Source of the DNA: Siderastrea siderea
Taxonomy: Eukaryota > Cnidaria > Anthozoa > Scleractinia > Rhizangiidae
Direction: 5' to 3'
DNA length: 64,000 nt
Assembly (NCBI GenBank): GCA_964030785.1
Contig: OZ034968.1
Location: 32,746,686-32,810,685, forward strand
This document shows, piece after piece, positions 44,001 to 53,474 of the stretch. The notes under the pieces are model-generated. The model ran no database searches, was not told the origin of the DNA, and saw only the letters and a program-made list of their open reading frames with translations. Every line of letters starts with the position of its first letter. Position 1 is the first letter of the stretch. The translations under genes and the position numbers were made by a program.

Positions 44001-47000
44001 CAACCATTTCGGAGTGAATGCAATCAGCACGCTCTTTCGATTTTACGTGACCAAGTTAATCAGGTGTGAAAGAACTTGTCAGCGATCAATTATATTAAAT
44101 AACAAGGAAAAATTTAATAATTCTCTACTGGGCCAATATTTTCCTCTAAATGTTTGTTTGAAAGAAAGCTCTCGAAAAGATTTATCTGAGCATGTAAAAA
44201 TCTCAATTGTGAAAAATGAGACTCTTTGGTGGCTGGTACCTTGAGGTACATTACTTACTGGTGCCCAGTTTCAGTTACGTAGCCTCAATATTTGCAAGAT
44301 ATTATTAATTTTGTAATGTGCCTTCAAACTACATAAAAGAAAACACCATTCTTCTTTATTTTGAAAGGCCTATCAAATAAGCAGACCTTAGACTTTACTT
44401 TATAGGCACTTAAGAGCCAAATGAACCACCAAAGAAATAATTTCCTGGCGCTTTCCTTACTTCTGCTATGTTTCAACATTTCACTTCGCAAACTTCAATA
44501 AGATATAACAGCGTATCCTCCCCATTTTCCCGCCAGTTCAAGCCATTTCGAAGTCAAATCGATCGAGGCTACAAAGCCTCGCTTCCACGATAATCCCTCA
44601 TTCTCCAAAATGGCTCCGCGCAAGTTTAGGCTTCACGCTGCTCGTAATTGCCTGTTGAATCCGTTTACATCCTTCGCAATTCTAACCATCCGGTAAAGAG
44701 ATGTCTGATAACGGGGAGATTTCTTCTCCAGCTTCAGTTGAAGCAAACATCCCCCTATGATGGAGGGGTTAACCAGGATAATTTAGCTTCTTCACATACA
44801 CGGGTGAACGGTTCTCACTCACCTGAAGCACAGAGGTGAGTGAGTCCTCTAATGACTTTGGTAAGTCCAGCAGTGAGTCTGGCTCTTCATTAGGTCAAGA
44901 TAGTGGATCCAACGAGTCAAACGCTGACTCTTCGAAGAACAAGAAACCACGAAATGATCACACCCCGCCGAGGCACGAGGGCGATGCGTACATACATTTT
45001 GACACGACAACCAACGCCCGTCAAAAGCTTGACTTGAACAGAGGTAGGGGCAGGTCGTTCTCCTTTCGAGGAAAGAGCTCTAACTGCAGAGGATATCCAA
45101 AAGGCAAGTCAGTTATTTTCAGGGTCCAAAAGAGAGCATCTGAATCAGAAAGCCCCTTGCAAATAAAAACAGAAATTCTGGAAAAACCTTTAGTTCCAAA
45201 AGACATCCACCATGCCTTTTGTCAAGTCAAGCTTGTGACGGGCTTTGGTTGTCGTGTCAAAACGCACGTACGCATCGCCCCCGTGCCCTGGCGGCGAGTG
45301 ATTATTTCGCAGTTTCTTGTACTACGAAGAGCCAGACTCGCCGCTGGACTTACCAGAGTTGTTAGAAGACTCACTAAGTTGCCTCTGTGTTGCAGGTGAG
45401 TGAGAACCGTTCGCCCGTGTAGGCGAAGGCGCTAAATTATTCTGGTTAACCCCTCCATCATCGGGGATATTTGCTTCAACTGAAGCTGGGGAAGAAATCT
45501 CCCCGTTATCAGACATCTCTTTACCGGATGGTTAGAATTGCGAAGGATGTAAGTGGATTCAACAGGCAAACACGAGCAGCGTAAAGCCTGAACTAGCACG
45601 AAGCCATTTTGGAGAATAAAGGGATTATCGTGGAAGCGAGGCTTTATGGCCTCCATTGGTGTTGAAATGGCTTGAACTGGCGGGAAAATGGGGAAAATAC
45701 GTTATTTTATCTTATTTTCGTTTGCTCGTGTAATTATAATTTCAATGCGTGGTCTCCGCACACTGATGAAATTTCTAATTTTAATCGCTAAAAAGCAATA
45801 GGCCTTTCGCACAGTAATTTTCTGGGGAATTATCCACACGTTTATTTTTTTTATTTATTTATTTTTTTTTCTGGTCATCATTGACTGAGTGGTTGAATGA
45901 GTTTGGTTTTGATGTTAGGTATCTGAGCACTTTTGACATAGCGTTTGGTCTCACTAGCAAACACAGTCTATTATTAAATCATGTAATTATTCTCGGTAAA
46001 TATATAATTCACCAAAGCCGCTCTTTAAACATAAAACCCACTCTAACACTGTTGAAAGCAAAAATTCGCTCTACCTATCAAATAGAAAGTCTTATAGCAA
46101 AGAATAATGAGGACTCGAAAATTCATAAGAAAAAATGGCAAAAACTGCTTCCTTTCGTTGACAGCCCTTAAGGAATTTTAATATCAAGTAATCTACTTAA
46201 TTGTTGTAAACATCTTTTGTTTGTAGATAAGCATTCTGTAATGTATTCTGTAATTGTTGCTTTCTGTAATGTTTTTGCGTTTTTTAATGTAGGCCTGGCT
46301 TGTACCTTGTACTTTGTTTTGTGGTTATCAATAAAGGCTTTTGTATCCACACGTTTATTTGCAATAGGGTACACTTTGCAATAGTATACACGTATGCTGC
46401 AAATAAATCTAGCCTAAATTCTCCTCCTAGGATGAGAATTTGCTTGTTGATGTTGGGGCTTTATTCCCTGTCAATGTAGACTTGTATTCTCCGCCCCTTA
46501 TTTTATGAATCCACTGGTATCTGTCAGTGACTAAATGGGTAGAAAAGTATAATTAGAAATGGCCTTTTTTAACGTGACCTTTTGGGTTGATATTCCTTTC
46601 TGAAGGTAAAATGTTGAACCTGGAAATGTACTTGGATACCTCTTTGGTGTGCAAAGAGAAACATCACGAGAATGAACTTCTGAAGTCCTTCTGTACACAG
46701 TGCAAAGTGTGCATCTGTGACAAGTGTGGACAAACACGTCACAATTACCACACCAAGGTGGATATCGACCAAGCCGCTAAAGAACAAAAAGCCAATATAG
46801 AGGAAATGGCAGAAGAAATGAAGAAAGGAATTTTTGATATTCAGATGTACGTAGAAAGATCAAAAGCATTATTGAGGAAAACCAGAGAGAGAATTGCCGC
46901 AGCTCGTAATAAAGCAATGACATCTATAGAAGAACTAATGCGAGTTTTAAAGGAGCATGAAACAATCACGCTGACCGGTTTAGATGTCATTGATGAAACA

Positions 47001-48380
47001 GAGAAAAGAGGTCACGCCACACAACTGGACCACTTTCAGCTCTCTATCAATCAGTTACAAACATCTGTGGAATATTGTGAGGCCATCTTGCAAAGAAACA
47101 AAAGCGTTGAAATTCTGCAAGTGCATCAGGCTCTTATTGAACGGTGCAAAGGCCTTCTAAGTGCAGAGAAACGTAGCATCAATAAATCACTGCATACAGC
47201 ATTGCACGCCAGGTACGAGGTAGATGAAGAGTTTGTTGAGAGTGTGAAAAGCGCAGTTCCGGGTCGAATTGTTGTTAGTACTTACACAGATCCTTTGCAG
47301 TCAGTGGCAGAAGGAAAAGGCTTGCAACAGGCTGAGGCTGGAAATGAAACTCAGTTTGCTATCACTACAAAAGATTCCAATGGAAAGCAGTGTTATGATG
47401 AAAATGATCAGATTACTGTGAAAGTAGAGACTCCATCAGGAGAGGAACTAAAGCCCAAAATCACACGCAAAACTGATGGCGAATGTAATGTTACCTACAC
47501 ACCAGATTGCGTCGGAAAACATAACGTGGCGATTAAAATTAACAGTCAGTCGCTGACCGGTAGTCCATGGCATGTTCATGTGTCTCCACATTCTTACAAG
47601 TGTTTGTTCTCGTTTGGATCATACGGGACAACACAAGGACGGTTTGATGGGCCCTGTGACATCGCAATAAATGACTTGACAGGGAACATTGCAGTAGCTG
47701 ATCACGGTAACAGCAGGGTCCAACTATTTAGCTCAAAAGGAGAAAGCATAAAAACAATAGGCACTAAAGAACTAATTAATCCCACTTCAGTAGCATTCAC
47801 CAGGTCTAGTGACGTGATAGTCATTGCTTGTCATAGAATTTTTTGTTTTAATGAAAGTGGTAAATTTGTTAAAAAAATCACAAACAAACATCTGGAGGAA
47901 CCATACCGCTTGACTATTGCACGTGATGGACGTATGGTGGTGTGTGACTGGGGTGACTATACAGTCAAGGCTCTCACCCCTGACGGCTCACAGATTTTGC
48001 AAACAATCAGTGATCCAGACCGCGCGTGTCCGTGTTACGCTGTTTGTCACCAGGGCGTTTTTGTTGTTTCGTATACCAGAGCAGATTATGGGAAGGTATT
48101 TAACAAGGAAGGAGTGCTTCTGCATATTATTGGTACATCCGGGTCTGGTGATGGACAACTGAGCCGTCCTTTTGGTCTCACCACCGACAGGTTTTCAAAC
48201 CTGGTGGTGTGTGACCGTGATAACAGCAGGCTACAAATTTTCACCGTTGATGGTAAATTTGTAAACACAATAGGAGGTCAACATACTGGTCTTAAGTCTC
48301 CTTGGTCTGTTGCTGTGTCGACTACTGGCCATCTGTTTGTTACTGATATACAAAAACACTGTGTGCATGTTTTTCAGTGA
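38053..48380 (+). CDS. HEPN-B-box-coiled coil-filamin-NHL gene, copy 2, intact (834 aa predicted)
   Basis: Exon 1 runs from ATG 38053 (acceptor ttattag, 38021-38027) to 38782, with donor ggtgagttg. Exon 2 runs from 46606 (acceptor tgaag) to the stop at 48380. Both use phase 1, splitting a glycine codon. The 834-aa product has a DZIP3-type HEPN domain (about 15-165) with motif R130-N-TVYA-H136, a linker with a small internal repeat (IDIKNL twice), a B-box (about 259-292: C, H, C, C, C, C, H, H ligands), a coiled coil (about 297-452), a filamin-type Ig domain (about 470-570) and about six NHL repeats (577-834). It lacks a RING, so ubiquitin-ligase activity is not expected from this chain alone. 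The HEPN motif is the one used by metal-independent RNases, and NHL propellers can bind RNA or protein. A role in RNA-directed or innate defence is an inference. The HEPN part differs from copy 1 at about one residue in ten. An additional 5' non-coding exon is likely. Confidence 0.87.
40310..41400 (-). pseudogene. Crypton-derived DUF3504/ZMYM-QRICH1-like pseudogene
   Basis: On the minus strand, fragments in family order are KFLKQFYATVSKQDGTDCEP (about 41335-41270), then after an insertion ATAIERHLKENEYKYSIMRD and GKGKWPNK (40688-40540), then GLRGCQEHHTMQIEDFTFGV (about 40480-40400). These match the tyrosine-recombinase-like domain of Crypton-derived animal genes (DUF3504, as in ZMYM2 and QRICH1), including the LRG.QEHH signature. 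A deletion with frameshift removes the part between the second and third fragments, and the catalytic C-terminal part is missing. It is dead and lies inside the long intron of copy 2. Confidence 0.7.
40696..41269. mobile_element. MITE with 32-bp perfect TIRs and TTA target, inside the Crypton pseudogene
   Basis: The ends at 40699 and 41266 are perfectly inverted for 32 bp, starting agttgatttccagtccgtac. TTA flanks both sides (40696-40698 and 41267-41269). The TTA triplet and size fit PIF/Harbinger-type miniature elements. The short plus-strand frames inside it are not evidently coding. The reading of the Crypton-like gene stops at one edge and resumes at the other. Confidence 0.8.
44512..45703. 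mobile_element. Fold-back element whose 388-bp arms carry the same ORF start in head-to-head orientation
   Basis: The left arm (about 44512-44900) and right arm (about 45316-45703) are inverted copies around a loop of about 415 bp. In the right arm (45516 down to 45322, minus strand) the frame is open: MSDNGEISSPASVEANIPDD, then QLSESSNNSGKSSGESGSS. The left arm holds the same start at 44701 with one or two frame breaks, then continues into the loop as 44836-45399 (NKKPRNDHTPP, RGRGRSFSFRGKSSNCRGYP). The protein is low-complexity and basic, like the N-terminal ORF of a mobile element, but the family is not recognised. Confidence 0.6.
45831..46360 (+). mobile_element. 5'-truncated LINE tail with 17-bp target duplication
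   Basis: tatccacacgtttattt stands at 45831-45847 and again at 46344-46360. Between them an open frame (to 46171) reads HVIILGKYIIHQSR and ends IHKKKWQKLLPFVDSP, which matches the extreme C-terminus of L1/Tx1-type LINE ORF2. It is followed by a 3' UTR ending aataaaggctttt. It is a textbook 5'-truncated insertion and fairly young, since the target duplication is perfect. It lies about 250 bp before exon 2 of copy 2. Confidence 0.85.
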
Positions 48381-49077
48381 AGGATTTTGTTTAAATTAAA
48401 AACTTAACGTATTGAGCGAGTTTAAAATTACAGTGTGGCCATTGTAAGAAACACATTGGCCATTTTGTTTCAGTTTATTATAATTCCAAGAAACTGTAAG
48501 TTTTTATTTGAAGAAATACCTCAGCAGACAGTAGCTTTAAAACATTTTTGCAAGAAGCGACAACTTTTCATATCAATGTATACAACGTTTGATTACTTGT
48601 AACTTAAATTGTATAAAATACTGCTTTCCAAATGAAATACCTTGAGGTGATTATTTTATTTTTTCGCATGCACACGTTTCTCGCCGTCAGCAGAGATAGC
48701 CAGAAGATGCACTGTGTGCTGAGAGAATAAAAGTTCACCGTAAGAGCAAAAGATTTTTACCGAATAACTAAGTTTAAGAATCAATTTAGCAAGTGTTCAT
48801 TGAATATCACATTTGCCGAGTCTATTGATAAGGAGAAAAGAAAACATTTTCTTCAGATGTCTGTTTCATGCAGAACGTGCAATAGTCTAGATGTTTTCTT
48901 CTGCGGCAAACTTTAACGAGAACTATAGTCATCATCGGTAGATTTTGGACGTCAACGTGCATTTTTTAAATTAGTGCTTCATTCCTCAGCAGACATTTGC
49001 CGAACAGCATCGTATAATGAGTGTTACGACGAATATATAACAGGAATTACAGATTTATGCGTGCTAATTCCCACACT
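48381..49077. other. 3' UTR and flank of copy 2
   Basis: This aligns with 13807-14330 after the copy 1 stop, for example gaaggattttgtttaaatta directly after the stop in both. No other gene is visible. The alignment is broken by the fold-back element that follows. Confidence 0.6.
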
Positions 49078-50840
49078 TTAGGAGGCTCGCAACAGCTTTT
49101 TTGGCGTTGGAGTGGATCTTTTGAAATCGAAATTCCGCGTAGAAGGTAAACTTCGATTTCCTTGATACTACACCACCTTTTCAACATATGACCAAAGTTT
49201 ATTTTCTCACTGGTTTCCTAGCAACAGCTGTCACCATAGCAACGGTAATAGACAACCTCTCATTTTAAATAATGTCGAATATCTCGAAAACTAGTCAGAC
49301 ACTTTATGACGAAACTTGAACTATTTAAACTACTCAACCTACACAACTTGTATGCGAAATTAGAGAAAAATCTGTAATGGCGTTTTCAAGTAAATTATGA
49401 TTCATTTTTTACGGGCTGATTTTGGTCTTTCCTGCAATTTTCTCCAGTATTTCAAGAAAGCTTCCTAGGTGGCTGCGACTTTAAGATATTTATATTTAAA
49501 AACTGCTAAAATGCAGCACAAATCAGTCAAAAAGTTCGTAATTTGCATAAATAGAAATATTTCTAAACTGCCCTTACAGATATTTCTTTTAAATTGATTG
49601 CCGTTAGAATAATAATTCTTTTTGATGTTCCAGTTAGTTTTAGGCTGAATAAACATTTCTGTTATTAGATAAGAAGGCTGAATCTCGGTCCAGTTTCAGT
49701 CGTTATTAACTTTCAACGAGCAACAGTTTTATTTTGTTTTTCCTGCTCTATTTCACGGTTATTCACGTGCAATGAATATTTATACACGCTGCGTTTGTGT
49801 CCTCTCGTGATTTTATAATTCCCTCTCATAACAAAAAAAAAAATATTCGTCTTCTGAGCTTGTTTCTGGTTAATTTTCGGCCCTAGTGTAATGCCGTGTG
49901 GGCGTTAACATGTATGCAATCCGGAATTAAAAATGCTAAAACGTCATTCAGTATTTAAAGACCAATGAAAAAGAGTCTCCAGGAAGAAGCGCAGAAGACG
50001 AAAATTTTTGTTATTACGAGAAGGAATTATAAATGCACCAGAGGATACAAGCGCAGCGTATATAAATATTCATTGCACGTGAGTAATCGTGAAATAGACC
50101 AGGAACAACAAAATAAAACTGTTGCTCGTTGAAAGTTAATAACGACTGAAACCTGACCGAGATTCAGCCTTATTATCTAATAAACGAAATGTTTATTCAG
50201 CATAAAACTTGCTGGAACATCAAAAAGAATTATTATTCTAACCGCAATCAATTTAAGACAAAAATCTGTAAGGGCAGATAAGAAATATTTCTATTTATGC
50301 AAATTACGAACTTTTTGACTGATTTGTGCTGCATTTTAGCAGTTTTTAAATGTAAATATCTTAAAATCGCAACCACCTAGGAAGCTCAATGTACATTAAG
50401 AATGTTTTGCTATCATAAACGATCTTTCAGTTGAAAAGTGAAATTGAAAGTGAAAGTTTTATCTTTCTTGAAATATTGGAGAAAATTGCGGGAATGACCA
50501 AAATCAGCCCGTAAAAAATGAATCATGATTTACTTGAAAACACAGATTTTTCTCTAATTTCGTATACAAGTTGTGTAGGTTGAGTAGTTCAAATAATTCA
50601 AGTTTCGTCATAAAGTGTCTGACTAGTTTTCGAGATATTCGACATTATTTAAAATGAGGGGTTGTCCATTACCGTTGCTATGGTGACAGCTGTTGCCTAG
50701 GAAACCAATGAAAAAATAAACTTTGGTCATATGTCGAAAAGGTGGTATAACATCAAGGAAATCGAAGTTTATATTCTATGCGAAATTTTGATTTCAAAAG
50801 ATACACTCCAAGGTCAAAAAAACTGCTGCGAGCTTCCTTA
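49078..50840. mobile_element. 1.76-kb fold-back element with TTA target
   Basis: The left arm (49081 to about 49876) and right arm (about 49973-50837) are inverted copies around a loop of roughly 100 bp. The right arm has an extra stretch of about 75 bp (near 50393-50465). The outer ends read ggaggctcgcaacag and its inverse. TTA flanks both sides (49078-49080 and 50838-50840), as for PIF/Harbinger-type elements. There is no coding sequence. A one-arm relative lies at 8621-8897. The element interrupts sequence that is otherwise shared with the copy 1 flank. Confidence 0.85.
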
Positions 50841-53104
50841 AAGGACAACAATATTAAAGCCAACATGCATCGACTAGCGTTGGATGGCCAAACGATTAAA
50901 CAATTGCGTACACGTGGACGCAAGTATTTGCAAGCCATCGCATGTACAATAAAGTCATGGCCAAAAGGAGTCACAATATATTGCAAGTTTTCAACTTGCA
51001 ATAACCTGCGATTTCGTTCAGCCAGGGCTCATGAAAAGCAACGAACCATGGACTCAACAAACCATACCTGGGGTTTATCATCTTTGATTGGGTGAAGTTA
51101 GATGAGTCATCTCAATAGGACATGAAGCCTGCGTGGCAGGAGAAATAAGGTGAAGAAAGATGGGGAATTAGCAAGCGCGTTTCCCTTCATTCTGTTGCCT
51201 ACCACCCAAGCTAGATGTCCTATTGACATGACTCATCTCACTCCACCCAATCGAAGGGAATAAACTCTAAATGTGGTTTGTTGAGTTCAGGATTCTCCGC
51301 TTTACACGTCCACAGTACAAGCTCTTATCAGGCAACAAGAAGTATCGTCTTGGCACGGGTACTCAGTCCACGCTTTTGATTAGACAAAGGTCGTGAAATC
51401 GTTCGTGTTCTTTTGTGAACTCGAAAGGGTAAAGGCCAAGTGCACTTACCCCTCTCGCGTAACAAACAAATAGATTTAATTGGCAGCTCCATTCTCGACG
51501 AGTGTTTAGGGATTTTACACTTGTATTACAGCCCTAAGCCTAAGAAAACTGATTGCAGCTTTGGCAGAATATAATCATTGGCACAACTATTCCATTTTAT
51601 TATTTCAACAAACAAGAAATAAAAAAAAAACAGTTCAATCGCTCAAGCAGTAATTTTAGGATTTTGAGTTTTGAGGTTGAAATATCCGATTTTCCTTCCT
51701 GAGTAATAAAGATTTTCGTTTATGCTTGTGCTGGACACCACGTCACAATAGTTAAGTTCACGAATGTGCTAAGTAGATAAGAGTACAAGGGGCAAATATC
51801 AAAGGAATTCGGTTCATGATTGGTCTAAGACTTTGGAGACAGGCTAGTCAAGACCTAGGCTACTACTGAAGAGTGACTATTTACCAATGCCATTTCGCTT
51901 AATTAGATGATTACTGACCAGTCAGTCAAGGAAATTTTCCTTTAGAGTTGAATGGAGGGGATTGCTGAGTTTATTCCCATCTCTCTGCTTTCTTAGCAAT
52001 GCAATAATAAGGAAAAAACAAAACGAAATGATCTCGTGTAAGGTTTCAGGATCAGTGCTATTTATCATTTGAAAAACGGAGCCAAAAATTTCTCTTCACA
52101 AAGAAGGCCAGTCTACCTTGGACAGTATTTGTACAACACTTAAAATTGACACGAAGTCCCCTATCCCTTGGTCAAATAAAGAGAATATTAAGAAATTTTC
52201 CAAATGTACAAAGATGTCCTAGAATGTAATGTGTCAAACACTACTCTACTTGAATCAGATGGCCAGTTAAGTAAGACTTATCTACTTTAAGCAGACCAAA
52301 CCATCATAATACCTTACAGACCATCATCTATAAACGCACAATTTTATGAAGGTTACAAATAATGAACGCACCACTAATTTTATTTAACCTCGAGCCTGGA
52401 CCGTTCACTAGAGGTATCATTGATTCTAACAACTCCTTCAACAGCGACTTGAAACGCGAACAAAACACGCTACAGTCAACTCTCTCTAAGATAGACACCG
52501 TCACGATCAGCACCAACTGTCAGTGTTAGATCATGGTCAGGCTAAAAGAACGTTAAGTAGCAGACAAATTACTACATCAGTTACCCCAGGGACCACTTTA
52601 ACGCCACTAAAAGTCACTTCAAGTCATCAATCCTTCTTGCATTAGTGGCGGTGAGGTGAGGCGGTATTTGGGCAGCCAAAATCTCATTTTGGTATTTTTC
52701 TGCCTATCGTCCACACCAAAACGATCAAAAACACGATGAAAAAGAAAACTTTCGACAAGTCTCAAAGGTGGAGAATTTTGGAAACGAACTTTTGGAAACG
52801 CTCCGTTTTTCAGTGCAGATGGGAGAGGATGCATCGTTTTAAAAACGGGTAGACGGCTTACAACGGAGACACCCAAAAGCACGCTGTCAGAAGTTTGGAT
52901 TGTTTTAGTTTCGGAAATAGTCAAAAACGCGAAAAAAAGATACCAGCTTTAAAATGGCAACATTTTAATTAGTACGGACAGGTGAAAGTGATACGAAAAC
53001 ACTTTTGTGGGAAAAATATTTTACAACATTTTTGGACATCTGAAAACGGCGACTTTGGTTAATGCACTAATTTGGACAGAGCTTGGTCAACCAGAATCAC
53101 TTAC
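50841..53104. other. Distal 3' flank of copy 2
   Basis: This aligns in patches with 14700-18086. It holds the shared miniature element at 51031-51304. At about 52065 it has the empty site of the element found at 16764-16985. No gene is supported. Confidence 0.55.
51031..51304. mobile_element. MITE present in both duplicated flanks (copy 2 side)
   Basis: Inverted arms of more than 100 bp: ccatggactcaacaaaccat on the left, and a right end reading gttgagttcaggattctccg; the inner arms share ctcatctc and cctattgacatg. It corresponds to 14935-15158, where part of the arms has been lost. Confidence 0.65.
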
Positions 53105-53260
53105 CGAGGAGTTTTCTGTTCTAGTTTAGTTTTCTTTGTTAATCCCTTTTGAGCCATGTCCTTGGTAAACTCCACAGGTGCAGTGTCCATCTTTACATTC
53201 ACCATTTTGTCCTCGTGGACATTATTCAAGGGCTTCACATGAAAGGCAAAAGAAGAAACC
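53105..53260 (-). CDS. Exon-like segment of an unrecognised minus-strand gene
   Basis: A 156-nt open segment on the minus strand is bounded by an acceptor (actgacag) and a strong donor (ctcg|gtaagtg), with the same phase at both ends. It encodes 51 codons including SFAFHVKPLNNVHEDKMVNV and TKDMAQKGLTKKTKLEQ. The family is not recognised. The homologous segment at 18087-18243 has lost both splice sites and the frame. No neighbouring exons were identified with confidence, so this may itself be a relic. Confidence 0.35.
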
Positions 53261-53474
53261 CTGTCAGTATAGTAATTCAAAATACAGTGTCTGACTGACA
53301 ACTGATTTCAACAGGATTTCAGGCTGCTAGAGAGGACTGCTTGCAAGAGATTCTATATAGTGTTTCACTGAGAACTGATTTAAATGGATCTTTGTAAAGA
53401 TGCTTGCTGCAGGTCACTCATAGAGAATTGGCTGTTTTGCATTTACAAAAAAACAGTCACGTGATGAACAGAGA

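Larger units (their letters stand above)
38783..46605 (+). other. Expanded 7.8-kb intron of copy 2
   Basis: The first about 250 bp and the last about 180 bp align with the 519-bp intron of copy 1. The middle (about 39.05-46.4 kb) is inserted material: an inverted repeat near 39.52-39.63 kb, direct repeats of aaccggtttg near 39.84-39.92 kb, a Crypton-like pseudogene, a fold-back element and a LINE tail. 41.4-44.5 kb shows nothing recognisable beyond AT-rich sequence and short chance frames. Confidence 0.7.
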
